From Bradyrhizobium sp. MOS003 (GTDB taxonomy: Bacteria; Pseudomonadota; Alphaproteobacteria; Rhizobiales; Xanthobacteraceae), in contig NZ_PYFW01000002.1 in the NCBI RefSeq assembly GCF_003020125.1, forward strand, positions 310,001-374,000: a DNA stretch of 64,000 nucleotides, in the 5' to 3' direction. The notes under the pieces are model-generated. The model did not search any database. It saw nothing but the letters and a program-made list of their open reading frames with translations, and had not been told where the DNA came from. This document shows, piece after piece, positions 6,938-15,221 of this stretch. A program made the position numbers and the translations under genes. Position 1 is the stretch's first letter. Each line of letters begins with the position of its first letter.

Positions 6938-7873
6938 CTATGCCCCCTTCATCTTTCCGCGCGGCCGCCGCTTGCAGGTGCCCGGCAACTTCGCCGCGAG
7001 GAAATCGCCGAGCGCCTCGACGCGGGCGGGGCGCGGGCCGCCGGGCGGGGTCACGAGATGCACGGCGCCTTCGGCCTGTTTCCAGTCCTTCAGGATTACT
7101 TCGACCTCTCCCGAGGAGATGGCCTCGCCGACGATGAATTCCGGCAGCTCGGCAATGCCGAGGCCGGCGATCAGCGCCGGCATCACGGCTTCGCCGTTGT
7201 TGACGCGAAGCTGTCCGCCTGGACGCACGCTGGCCTGCTCGCCGGCCGAATTGGTGTAGTGCCAGACATTGGGCGTCGAGAGATAGGCGTAGCTGAAGCA
7301 TTTGTGCTCGGCCAGATGCATCGGATGCGTCGGCCGTCCGTGCTTCTTCAGATAGGACGGCGCGGCCACGGTGAAGCGCGGCATGGTGAAGAGGCGTCGT
7401 GCGATCAGCGAGGAATCCGGCAGCCGCGCGATCCGCACCGCCATGTCAAAGCCCTCGCCGATCAGGTCGACGGTGGCGTCACTCAGATGCAGATCGACCG
7501 AGACTTCCGGATAGGTCTCGAAAAACTCCGGCAGCAGCTGCGCCACTGCCTTGATCCCGAACGTCATCGGCACGGCAAGCCGCACCAAGCCGCGGGGCGC
7601 GACCGATTGCGCCAGCGCCTCGTTCTCCGCGGCCTCGCCGTCGACGAGCAGGCGCGTGGCGCGTTCGGCGAGCTTGTGCCCGGCGTCGGTCAGCGCAAGC
7701 CGGCGGGAGGTGCGGTTGAATAGCCGCGCGCCGAGCCGCTCCTCCAGCCGCGTGACGGCCTTTGAGACCGTCGCCTTGGACATCGCCAGCTCGCTTGCCG
7801 CCCCCGCAAACGACCGTAATTCCACGACTTTTGCGAAAATCGCGAGCGCCTCGAAATCAGGGAGTTTTGCCAT
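6938..7873 (-). CDS. LysR-family transcriptional regulator
   Basis: A 311-residue LysR-type regulator. The N-terminal winged helix covers roughly residues 4-62 (LAIFAKVVELRSFAGAASELAMSKATVSKAVTRLEERLGARLFNRTSRR), followed by the usual linker and a periplasmic-binding-protein-like effector domain. The start at 7873 gives the typical MAKLPDFEALAIF opening. A start at 7918 would add 15 residues; neither has a strong ribosome binding site. It is divergent from the SDR-pirin-wrbA genes, with the inverted repeat GAAAC-N5-GTTTC between them. That layout resembles the LysR units controlling quinone reductase or pirin genes and suggests it regulates them. Confidence 0.9.
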   Translation of the reverse strand: MAKLPDFEALAIFAKVVELRSFAGAASELAMSKATVSKAVTRLEERLGARLFNRTSRRLALTDAGHKLAERATRLLVDGEAAENEALAQSVAPRGLVRLAVPMTFGIKAVAQLLPEFFETYPEVSVDLHLSDATVDLIGEGFDMAVRIARLPDSSLIARRLFTMPRFTVAAPSYLKKHGRPTHPMHLAEHKCFSYAYLSTPNVWHYTNSAGEQASVRPGGQLRVNNGEAVMPALIAGLGIAELPEFIVGEAISSGEVEVILKDWKQAEGAVHLVTPPGGPRPARVEALGDFLAAKLPGTCKRRPRGKMKGA

Positions 7874-7901
7874 GGGAGCCGGTCCGTCAGGGGCTAATTG
7901 G

Positions 7902-7916
7902 GAAACAATGCGTTTC
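7902..7916. promoter_or_regulatory. GAAAC-N5-GTTTC inverted repeat, candidate LysR operator
   Basis: Perfect 5-bp arms at 7902-7906 and 7912-7916 lie 29 bp from the LysR start codon and 75 bp before the SDR ATG. The spacing is compatible with a LysR box that both genes share. Confidence 0.5.
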
Positions 7917-7990
7917 AACAGTTTCTATTTCTATACCACAGGCGGAGGCTTATCCAAGGGTCATCAGAAATTCAGGACTGGAGAAATCCA

Positions 7991-8743
7991 ATGACCAAGA
8001 GGCTCTCAGGAAAGGTTGCTCTCGTCACCGGCGGCTCGCGCGGCATCGGCGCGGCCTCTGCCCGCGCCCTCGCCGATGAAGGCGCCGATGTCGCCATCAG
8101 CTATGTCGCCTCGCCCGACAAGGCCGAGGCCGTCGTCGCCGAGTTGAAGGCTCGGGGCATCAAAGCCCGTGCCTTCAAGGCCGACCAAGCGTCAGCCAAG
8201 GACGTCACCAAGCTGGTCAACGATGTTGCCAGGGAATTCGGCCATCTCGACATCCTCGTCAACAATGCCGGCGTCGCTGCTGGCGGTGCGACCGACGATG
8301 CCAATGCCGACACTGGCGCGCTGGAACGTCAGGATCAGGTCAACGTGCACGGCGTCATCGCCGCGATCCGCGCCGCTTCGCAGTTGATGAGTGAAGGCGG
8401 CCGCATCGTCACCGTCGGCTCGATGCTGGCCGACCGCGCCTCGTTCCCGGGTCTTGCCGACTACGTCGCGACCAAGGCGGCCGTCGTCGGCTACACCAAG
8501 GGCGCGGCGCGCGATCTCGGCCCGCGCGGCATCACCGTCAACGTCGTGCAGCCCGGCTCGATCAACACCGACATGAACCCGGATGACGACCGCGACTTCG
8601 CCGAAGCCCAGCGCAAGCAGCACGCGCTGCAGCGCTTCGGCCGTCCCGAGGAAGTCGCAGCCGGCATCGTGTTCCTCGCGAGCCCGGACGCCTCCTTCAT
8701 CACCGGTACCGTTCTCAACGTCGATGGCGGCTTCGGCGCCTGA
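7991..8743 (+). CDS. SDR family oxidoreductase
   Basis: A 250-residue classical short-chain dehydrogenase resembling 3-oxoacyl-ACP reductases. The cofactor motif TGGSRGIG is at residues 14-21, NNAG follows LDILV, the active-site YVATK is present, and it ends ITGTVLNVDGGFGA. The ATG at 7991 follows GAGAAATCCA, giving a GGAGA-type ribosome binding site within CTGGAG. It is the first gene after the divergent LysR promoter, followed after 35 bp by pirin and then wrbA. The set suggests handling of quinones or reactive carbonyls rather than fatty acid synthesis, because no acyl carrier or fab gene is near. Confidence 0.9.
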   Translation: MTKRLSGKVALVTGGSRGIGAASARALADEGADVAISYVASPDKAEAVVAELKARGIKARAFKADQASAKDVTKLVNDVAREFGHLDILVNNAGVAAGGATDDANADTGALERQDQVNVHGVIAAIRAASQLMSEGGRIVTVGSMLADRASFPGLADYVATKAAVVGYTKGAARDLGPRGITVNVVQPGSINTDMNPDDDRDFAEAQRKQHALQRFGRPEEVAAGIVFLASPDASFITGTVLNVDGGFGA

Positions 8744-8778
8744 ACGAGGTGCCAACCAACCACACAAGGATGACGCAA

Positions 8779-9477
8779 ATGATCGAACTCAGACCTTTCG
8801 ACAAACTCGGCGGCGCCGATCACGGCTGGCTCAAGGCCAAGCATCACTTCTCGTTCGCCAGCCATTATGATCCCGACAACATGGGCCACGGTGCCTTGCG
8901 GGTGTGGAACGACGACGAGATCGCACCCAACACCGGGTTTCCCGCCCATCCCCACGCCAACATGGAGATCATCACCTATGTGCGCGAGGGGGCGATCACC
9001 CATCAGGACAGCCTCGGCAATCAGGGCCGTACCGAAGCGGGCGACGTGCAGGTGATGAGCGCCGGCAGCGGCATTCGCCACTCCGAGTACAATCTGGAGC
9101 CGGGCAAGACCCGGATCTTCCAGATCTGGATCGAGCCAACGCTGCGCGGCGGACAGCCGACCTGGGGCTCGAAGCCGTTTCCGAAGGCCGATCGCTCCGG
9201 CAAGCTCGTCACCATCGCGAGCGGGATCGAAGGTGACACGGACGCGCTGCCTATCCGCGCCGATGCGCGGGTGCTCGCCACCACGCTGAAGGCCGGCGAG
9301 AGCGCCGAGTACGCGCCGCAGAAGTCGCGGCATCTCTACCTGGTGCCTGCGGCAGGCGCAGTCGAGATCAACGGCGTGCGCGTCAACGCCCGCGACGGCG
9401 CCGCAATTCGCGACGAAGATCGGCTGAAGATCACCGCGCTGGAAGATACGGAGCTCGTGCTCGTCGATGCGGCGTAA
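8779..9477 (+). CDS. Pirin family bicupin protein
   Basis: A 232-residue pirin with two cupin domains. The N-terminal metal-binding histidines and glutamate are in FPAHPHANMEIITYV and GAITHQDSLGN, with a further histidine in GSGIRHSEYN. Bacterial pirins such as YhhW can show quercetin 2,3-dioxygenase activity in vitro. The ATG at 8779 is preferred because AAGGA ends 8 nt upstream and MIELRPF is the family's normal opening; ATG 8770 and GTG 8749 are in-frame alternatives. It lies between the SDR and wrbA, with a palindromic repeat before wrbA. Its substrate here is unknown. Confidence 0.9.
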   Translation: MIELRPFDKLGGADHGWLKAKHHFSFASHYDPDNMGHGALRVWNDDEIAPNTGFPAHPHANMEIITYVREGAITHQDSLGNQGRTEAGDVQVMSAGSGIRHSEYNLEPGKTRIFQIWIEPTLRGGQPTWGSKPFPKADRSGKLVTIASGIEGDTDALPIRADARVLATTLKAGESAEYAPQKSRHLYLVPAAGAVEINGVRVNARDGAAIRDEDRLKITALEDTELVLVDAA

Positions 9478-9497
9478 GCGCGACCCACACACAACCC

Positions 9498-9585
9498 GTC
9501 ATGCCCGGGCTTGACCCGGGCATCCATCACCTTCGCAAGAAGCTTTTCCAAGCTTGATGGATTGCCGGGCAAGCCCGGCAATGAC
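9498..9585. repeat. Dispersed palindromic repeat, family B (GTCATGCCCGGG type)
   Basis: Long imperfect arms run from GTCATGCCCGGGCTTGACCC at 9498 to GGCAATGAC ending at 9585. The core reads GATGGA/TCCATC around an AAGCTT-containing loop. It lies between pirin and wrbA and could separate their transcripts. Related CGTCATTCCGGG elements are at 42061 and 51090. Confidence 0.75.
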
Positions 9586-9618
9586 AGCAACTCAACCCAT
9601 CACCAAACGGAGACCACC

Positions 9619-10218
9619 ATGACCAAAGTTCTCGTCCTCTATTATTCCGCTTACGGCCACATCGAAGCGATGGCCAACGCCGTCGCCGAAGGCGCGCGCG
9701 AGGCCGGCGCCACCGTCGACATCAAGCGCGTGCCGGAGCTGGTGCCGGCCGAAGTCGCAAAAGCCTCCTATTACAAGGTCGATCAGGCCGCCCCTGTCGC
9801 TGCGATCGACGATCTCGCCAATTACGACGCGATCATCGTCGGCACCGGCACCCGCTTCGGCCGTATGGCCTCGCAGATGGCGAACTTCCTCGACCAGGCC
9901 GGCGGGCTCTGGGCCAAGGGCGCCCTGCACGGAAAGGTCGGCGGAGCCTTCACCTCGACCGCGACCCAGCACGGCGGCCAGGAGACGACGCTGTTCTCGA
10001 TCATCACCAACCTGCTGCATTTCGGCATGGTCGTGGTCGGCATGAACTATGGCTTCGCCGGCCAGATGAAGCTCGACGAGGTCACGGGCGGCGCGCCCTA
10101 CGGCGCCACCACGATCACCGGCGGCGACGGCAGCCGCCAGCCCAGCGCCAACGAGCTCGCCGGCGCGCGCTATCAGGGTCGCCAGATCGCGGAGACCGCC
10201 AAGAAGCTCCATGGCTAA
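9619..10218 (+). CDS. wrbA: NAD(P)H:quinone oxidoreductase, WrbA type IV
   Basis: A 199-residue flavodoxin-like protein matching WrbA in length and motifs. It starts [19 protein letters not shown], where the phosphate-binding loop holds [22 protein letters not shown] and [14 protein letters not shown] are WrbA signatures, and [10 protein letters not shown] closes the fold. The enzyme reduces quinones by two electrons, limiting redox cycling. A GGAGA ribosome binding site precedes the ATG at 9619. It is the third gene after the LysR-controlled SDR-pirin pair, although a palindromic repeat intervenes, so it may have separate expression. Confidence 0.95.
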   Translation: MTKVLVLYYSAYGHIEAMANAVAEGAREAGATVDIKRVPELVPAEVAKASYYKVDQAAPVAAIDDLANYDAIIVGTGTRFGRMASQMANFLDQAGGLWAKGALHGKVGGAFTSTATQHGGQETTLFSIITNLLHFGMVVVGMNYGFAGQMKLDEVTGGAPYGATTITGGDGSRQPSANELAGARYQGRQIAETAKKLHG

Positions 10219-10237
10219 AGTGCACGGCTGACGCGGG

Positions 10238-10261
10238 CGGCATTCCCGTTCGGGAGTGCCG
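10238..10261. terminator. Bidirectional hairpin between convergent wrbA and acetyltransferase-like genes
   Basis: CGGCATTCCCG and CGGGAGTGCCG pair with one mismatch around a TT loop. It begins 20 bp after the wrbA stop and ends 3 bp before the stop of the opposite gene. There is no clear T-run. Confidence 0.55.
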
Positions 10262-10263
10262 CT

Positions 10264-11409
10264 TCAGCGTAGTCCCTTGCCCATGGCCCGCGCTGCAAGG
10301 GCTGCGGCCGCGGGATGGCGGCGCAGGCCCTGCGCGGCATGGTCGCGCCACGCAAAGGGAGCGCCGCGCCAGGACAGCGCGACGCTGACGTCGGTCAACG
10401 GCATCCTCTCGGCGCCGAAGCGCCGCTTGTAGTCCTGATTGCCGATGCTGAGGTCGAAACGCCGCACGCCCTCGGCATGCAGCGCCGCCATCGTGCGCTC
10501 GATGACGAGCAGCCCCGGCGAGCAGCTCGACCATGAAGTGCCGGCGTGGCTGATGCGGAGGAGGTAATAGGTCGCGCCGGATCTGACGCCGAACGCGGTG
10601 GCGACGGTCCCCTCGTCGCAGACGAGCGCCGTGACGACGGCATAGCCTTCCGCGACGCCGCGGCGGGCAACCTCGCGGTAAAACCGGGCATGGGCGTCGT
10701 CGTTGAGGACGAACCGCGAGCCGAGCTGGCGCATGCGCGCCTGCTGCTGCACATCCATGACGTCGAGGAGCTCATGCCCGCGCGCAAAGTCCGCGGCGAT
10801 CTCGAACCGCGCGCCTTCGTGCCGGTCGAAGACGCGCCAGCAGCGCGGCATCTGCATGCGCTTGATCGAGGCCTGATAGTCCGCATAGTCATCGCCCATC
10901 AGCACGACATTGCCGTTCAGCGACGACGATCCGATCCGCCCCATCCCGACAAGCGGATTCGGCTTGCCGTTGACCTGGGCCGGCATCTTCCTGAGGCGAA
11001 GCAGGTCGAAGCGGTCCGGCAAGGCGCGCAACGCCTCGACCAGCGCCTCGCCGATCGCATCCGTGGCCGCCGCGTCCAACGCGGCATCGAGCGCCAGGAT
11101 CGGCGCATTGTTGTCGGAGACGCCGAGATCGGCGAATTCGACGATGCGGATGCCGCGCCTGACATGGCTGACCATCGGCACCACCGCGATATCCTTGGCC
11201 GTAGTGGCATCCGAGATCACCGCGATCAGCGGCGCAAAATCGTGAAACGCCTGATACCAGGCATCGAGCCAGTAACGATGCTGGAATGCGGTGTGATGCC
11301 CGGCGCTCAGTCGCGGCGCAGCCTGCCGCCAGTCACGCACGAAATCGATCGCGATTTTCGACGTGCTGGACACGAGATCATCTGGTTGCTCGACGCTGAG
11401 GAACGTCAT
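10264..11409 (-). CDS. GNAT/FemAB-like (BioF2/CelD-type) acyltransferase in EPS locus
   Basis: A 381-residue protein of the Acetyltransf_6 (BioF2-like, formerly CelD) group. The N-terminal half is variable (FQHRYWLDAWYQAF). The C-terminal GNAT-like half includes QQARMRQLGSRFVLNDDAHARFYREVARRG, ALVCDEGTVATAFGV, YYLLRISHAG, SPGLLVIERTM and RRFDLSIGNQDYKRRFG, the last being the usual family ending. Such proteins commonly sit in exopolysaccharide clusters and may transfer acyl groups onto sugars. It is the last of three minus-strand genes (glycosyltransferase, polymerase, this gene). The substrate is not known and no signal peptide is seen. Confidence 0.78.
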   Translation of the reverse strand: MTFLSVEQPDDLVSSTSKIAIDFVRDWRQAAPRLSAGHHTAFQHRYWLDAWYQAFHDFAPLIAVISDATTAKDIAVVPMVSHVRRGIRIVEFADLGVSDNNAPILALDAALDAAATDAIGEALVEALRALPDRFDLLRLRKMPAQVNGKPNPLVGMGRIGSSSLNGNVVLMGDDYADYQASIKRMQMPRCWRVFDRHEGARFEIAADFARGHELLDVMDVQQQARMRQLGSRFVLNDDAHARFYREVARRGVAEGYAVVTALVCDEGTVATAFGVRSGATYYLLRISHAGTSWSSCSPGLLVIERTMAALHAEGVRRFDLSIGNQDYKRRFGAERMPLTDVSVALSWRGAPFAWRDHAAQGLRRHPAAAALAARAMGKGLR

Positions 11410-11482
11410 CTGCGGGGCATACGATTACGGACTGTTTCGAGATGGATTGGGTTTTGTCGCACACCACAAGAGACGTAACCGT

Positions 11483-12880
11483 TCAATCGTTAAGCCGATG
11501 CCACCATCGCGCCGGCTGCGACAAGCTGTCAGCGTTCCGGTCCATCTGCTCGACGCATTGGAACCTGGCAAGGAAGTGCAGGCCGGCCGCCGCGAGCGCA
11601 AACATGAACCAGATCGGGTTTTGCCGCTCGAGCAGGAAGGTCTCGGTCGCACCGTAATACAGGCCGAACAGCCATATGGTCAGGAACAGCTTTGCCAAAG
11701 CGCCGCTGCGGCTGTGGCCCTGGGCCGACTGGAAATTGCCGAGCGGCGCGAGCACGAAGACGAGGATCACGAGCAGCAGTCCCGGCAGACCGATGGTGAC
11801 CGCGAGGTCGAGATAGCTGTTGTGGCTATGCGCCGCCGACGTCGCCCATTCGGCGCCCTGCGCCGTCTGCCGCGCCGTGACATCATCCCAGAAGGCCGCA
11901 TAGCCGTGACCGATGATCGGCTTCTCGGCGACCGCGGCGAGTGCGAACTCCCAGATCGCGGAGCGGCCGGTGAAGGTCGGATCGAGCGGCAGCAGGCGCG
12001 TCATCGCGCCCAACGCAGGGCTCAAGACACTGCCGACCGTCAGCAGGTTCATCACGATCAGCGGCACGAAGCAGATGATGCGCTTCAGCCACAGGCTCGG
12101 CGTCACGTAGACCAGTGACGCCAGCGCGTAGACCGCAAGACACAGCACCGACGACGTCTTGCCGCCGGTGAAGATCAGGAAGATGCCGGCCAGCGCGGCG
12201 ATCGCGGGTCCCATCACGAACGAGCCGACGGCGGTCAGGTAGACCCCGACATAGACCAGGATGGTCATCACGGGCGAGGCGATATTCTTGTGGCCGAAAC
12301 TGCCGCGCCAGTCGCCGGCGAGCTGCGGCTCGCCGATATCGAGCGCGGTGTGGATCGAATAATGCGGCGCGAGGAAGACGCCGAGATAGCACAGCGCGAG
12401 CAGCACGAGCGCAGCTCCGCCCAGGCACAGATTGAAGCTGCGCTGCGTCGGCGGCAGCAATGGCAGCAGGACGGCGAGCGACGTTACGCTTGCGGCGAGC
12501 ACGAAGCGCTGGATCGAGACGCCGCGGCTTTCGGAGAGGGCGATGTTGATCACCAGCCAGCCCACGAGGCAGAGGTGAAACGGCGTCACCAGGGTTCTCA
12601 GCGCGGGCGCATCCGTGGTGGCGACGAGCAGCACCGCGAACGCAGCGAGCAGCCCCCAGGCAACATAGGTCAGCGCCATTCGTCCGCCGACGACGGCGGC
12701 GGCATCGGGATTGCGCAGGTCCGGGAAGGGATCGAGCGTCACCAGCACCAGCAGCAGCGCTGCGACGGCGACGAGGCAGCGCGCCGCCTGCACGGCATTC
12801 AGCTCCGCCAGGCCGCTGCGGAAGGCGGCGCTGAGCGATCGGGCCTCGAGGTCGGTGATGTCGGCGGCGCTGCGGTTCAT
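11483..12880 (-). CDS. O-antigen ligase/polymerase family membrane protein (Wzy/ExoQ-like)
   Basis: A 465-residue integral membrane protein with about ten to twelve hydrophobic segments. The family's large periplasmic loop and signature residues appear as DWRGSFGHKNIAS, TFTGRSAIWEFAL, IIGHGYAAFW and AAHSHNSYLDLAVTIG. This is the O-antigen ligase/polymerase (PF04932) pattern, closest in feel to ExoQ. It would polymerise repeat units of an exopolysaccharide at the periplasmic face of the inner membrane. The ATG at 12880 lies 3 bp after the stop of the upstream glycosyltransferase gene, so translation is coupled. It separates that gene from the acyltransferase downstream. Confidence 0.88.
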   Translation of the reverse strand: MNRSAADITDLEARSLSAAFRSGLAELNAVQAARCLVAVAALLLVLVTLDPFPDLRNPDAAAVVGGRMALTYVAWGLLAAFAVLLVATTDAPALRTLVTPFHLCLVGWLVINIALSESRGVSIQRFVLAASVTSLAVLLPLLPPTQRSFNLCLGGAALVLLALCYLGVFLAPHYSIHTALDIGEPQLAGDWRGSFGHKNIASPVMTILVYVGVYLTAVGSFVMGPAIAALAGIFLIFTGGKTSSVLCLAVYALASLVYVTPSLWLKRIICFVPLIVMNLLTVGSVLSPALGAMTRLLPLDPTFTGRSAIWEFALAAVAEKPIIGHGYAAFWDDVTARQTAQGAEWATSAAHSHNSYLDLAVTIGLPGLLLVILVFVLAPLGNFQSAQGHSRSGALAKLFLTIWLFGLYYGATETFLLERQNPIWFMFALAAAGLHFLARFQCVEQMDRNADSLSQPARWWHRLND

Positions 12881-12883
12881 GGA

Positions 12884-14011
12884 TCAAGACACTTGCTGAC
12901 GCCGGTGAGGCGCCAGGCCCGGGCTCAACCCCGTTGAGAGTCCGTCGCCAGGCCTTTCGGACGCCTGCGCCGCCGGCCGCACGATGCTGCGCGCGATCTC
13001 GTAATATTGCAGCGCCCGTCGCTCCAACGTGAGACTGTCCAGAACGTAACCGCGCGGATCGAACGCGCCCGCGGCACACCCGTCCCAGAAGCTTTGCCAG
13101 CCCGCCTCGAATTCAGCGACGTCGGCGAACTTGGCGCCGCAGCGCTCATCCCAATACGGCACCGACGACACCGGCGCGAACTGTACGCGGTGCGGATAGT
13201 AATCGGGGTCCCGCCATGGGCCGCCCGGATCCCAGGCGAAAACAGGCACGCCGCACGACAAGGCCTGCTGATAGGCGATGCCCTGGCTCTCGTTCTGGCA
13301 CAGGAAGATCATCGCGCGCGAACGCGCCAGCGCTTCCTGATAGTCTTCTTCCTTGTAGCTGCCATAGCGCAGCTCCGTGAACGAGCGGCCCTCTTTGCGC
13401 AGACGGGCGCGGACGGGTTCGATCAGCTCCGGCGCATAGCGCTCGCGATCCCAATGGACCTTGTCGTAGATCAGCAAATCGACCGCCTTCTGCGAGGCCT
13501 GCGACGGCGCCCACAGATCGGTGTCGATGCCGACCGGCCATGCCTCCGTTTCGGGCCAATAGGGCCGATACATATCGACGTACCAGGGGCCAGGCACCAC
13601 GACCTTCTTCACCGGCAGGCGCTTGAACAGATCGGGATCGTCGAGCGGATGATTGTGGGCGGCAACGCCGAGCAGGATCGGGTTCTTCCACGCGAACTTG
13701 TCGAGCAGGAAGGTGCGGCCGATGATGCAGGCGAGCTCGTCGGGATGCTGCGCGATGTAGCCGTAATCGTTGACGCGGTAGCGGATGCCGAGCCGATCGA
13801 GTCCCGCACAGAGATTGAGGAACACGCGTAGCTGGCCACTCATGCGCGGCTCGCCGAGCAGCATGCGGCGCGCCATGCGCCGCAGATGCCGGTCGCCGGG
13901 AAACCAGCGGTCATCCTTGTCCTCGTAGAAGAGGTTGAGGATCATCGCATCGGGGTCGTGTTCGAACGTCTTGGCGGGCACTGGATCCATCCGCGGCAGC
14001 AGGTAGCGCAT
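12884..14011 (-). CDS. Glycosyltransferase-like protein of EPS locus
   Basis: A 375-residue cytoplasmic protein with GT-B character. Landmarks are MILNLFYEDKDDRWFPGDRH, an N-terminal fold with VAAHNHPLDDP, VVVPGPWYVDMYRPYWPE and WPVGIDTDLW. A second half has YGSYKEEDYQEALARSRAMIFLCQNESQGIAYQQALSCGVPVFAWD, which resembles the donor-binding E-x7-E region of GT4 enzymes (ESQGIAYQQAL). The ATG at 14011 is the first within a plausible reading; a TTG at 14044 is in frame but less likely. It is first in a minus-strand trio with the polymerase and acyltransferase. The donor sugar and linkage are unknown. Confidence 0.75.
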   Translation of the reverse strand: MRYLLPRMDPVPAKTFEHDPDAMILNLFYEDKDDRWFPGDRHLRRMARRMLLGEPRMSGQLRVFLNLCAGLDRLGIRYRVNDYGYIAQHPDELACIIGRTFLLDKFAWKNPILLGVAAHNHPLDDPDLFKRLPVKKVVVPGPWYVDMYRPYWPETEAWPVGIDTDLWAPSQASQKAVDLLIYDKVHWDRERYAPELIEPVRARLRKEGRSFTELRYGSYKEEDYQEALARSRAMIFLCQNESQGIAYQQALSCGVPVFAWDPGGPWRDPDYYPHRVQFAPVSSVPYWDERCGAKFADVAEFEAGWQSFWDGCAAGAFDPRGYVLDSLTLERRALQYYEIARSIVRPAAQASERPGDGLSTGLSPGLAPHRRQQVS

Positions 14012-14201
14012 TCTCGCATGGGACCGGCTGTCGCACTCTTCCAAATTTACCTCAGGCTTAATGCCAGCGGCTTAACGCTAACTGACGAAACCCGCGCCGC
14101 GCACACGTTCGCGTCAACGATCCGACTGTAATGCGAGTATCATTCGCGGGCATGCCATGTTGCGATCGATCGCATCATCCGGTCAGCCGCATGCGCCCTG
14201 G

Positions 14202-14216
14202 TTAACAGACTCTTAA
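14202..14216. promoter_or_regulatory. TTAA-N7-TTAA box (CtrA-type) before a glycosyltransferase gene
   Basis: TTAA (14202-14205), seven bases, then TTAA (14213-14216) exactly matches the alphaproteobacterial CtrA consensus. It ends 9 bp before the GTG at 14226, and the AAAGGCGAG ribosome binding site overlaps its edge. At this distance a bound regulator would more likely repress than activate. Confidence 0.45.
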
Positions 14217-14225
14217 AGGCGAGCC

Positions 14226-15218
14226 GTGGCTCAGATCACCGCCGAAGACGTTCTCGATTTGCCGGCCACCACACGCCTGGTTCCGGCGGTTCGCCAGCCG
14301 CAGCCGTCGAGCTCGACCTGGTCGGTGTCCGTCATCATTCCCGCTAAGAACGTTGCGGCTTATGTCGGTGAAACCCTCGCCAGCGCTCTGGCGCAAGGCG
14401 AGGTGGGCGAAGTGATCGTCGTGGACGACGGATCGACCGACAACACCGCCGCCATCGTCCGCGGCATTCGCGATCCGCGGCTGCGCCTGATCACCAATGA
14501 TTCCGCCGGCGTGTCGGCAGCGCGCAACCTCGGTGCGCGATATGCCCGCGGCGACTGGCTGCTCTTCCTCGATGCCGATGACCGCCTTCGCCCCGGCGCG
14601 GTGGCGGCGCTGCTGGCGGCCGCACGCGAGGCTCCGCGGGCGGTGCTCGTCTATGGCGATTACAACACGATCGACAGCGAAGGACACCAGATCGGCCGAC
14701 GCGGCCTGCTGAAGGGGCGCCGGAAGCCGTCCGGCGACGTGCTGACGCGGCTCGCCGCCGGCAATTTCATCGTCAATGGCGGCATCGCGCTTGCGCGCGC
14801 CGAAGCTTTCCGGGCCATCGGCGGCTTCGATACGTCCTTGAGATATTGCGAGGATTGGCATTGCTGGTGCCGCCTTGCCGCGATCGGCGAATTCGAGTTT
14901 GCGCCAAAACTGCTGCTCGATTATCGCCTGCACACCGCCAACACCATGAACGCCGCGGTTCGGACGCCAAAGGATTTCTTCCCTGCCATCGCGCGGGTCT
15001 TCGACGACGGGCTGATCCTGGCACGCCTGCCCGAGGGCACGGCGGCCGGACTGCGCCTCGCTGCCGAACTTCATCTCATCACCTATTCGGCGATGCAGGC
15101 GGTTCGCTTCGGCCGATATCGCCAGGCGTTTGCCTATCTCGGAATGGTCGGCCGGCGCTCGCTCAAGGCGTTGCCGCGCGCCGCGGCCAGGACTGCCCTT
15201 GCCCGCTTCGGCATCTGA
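14226..15218 (+). CDS. Family 2 glycosyltransferase
   Basis: A 330-residue GT-A fold glycosyltransferase. After a 32-residue lead it shows VSVIIPAKNVAAYVGETLASAL, EVIVVDDGSTDNT, NDSAGVSAARNLGARYARGDWLLFLDADD (the DxD metal and nucleotide-sugar site), and CEDWHCWCRLA in the acceptor region. It starts with GTG at 14226, preceded by AAAGGCGAG. It stands divergent from the minus-strand glycosyltransferase trio and convergent with another family 2 enzyme, the stop codons being 4 bp apart. It is expected to add one sugar to the lipid-linked repeat unit on the cytoplasmic side. Donor unknown. Confidence 0.9.
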   Translation: MAQITAEDVLDLPATTRLVPAVRQPQPSSSTWSVSVIIPAKNVAAYVGETLASALAQGEVGEVIVVDDGSTDNTAAIVRGIRDPRLRLITNDSAGVSAARNLGARYARGDWLLFLDADDRLRPGAVAALLAAAREAPRAVLVYGDYNTIDSEGHQIGRRGLLKGRRKPSGDVLTRLAAGNFIVNGGIALARAEAFRAIGGFDTSLRYCEDWHCWCRLAAIGEFEFAPKLLLDYRLHTANTMNAAVRTPKDFFPAIARVFDDGLILARLPEGTAAGLRLAAELHLITYSAMQAVRFGRYRQAFAYLGMVGRRSLKALPRAAARTALARFGI

Positions 15219-15221
15219 TCG

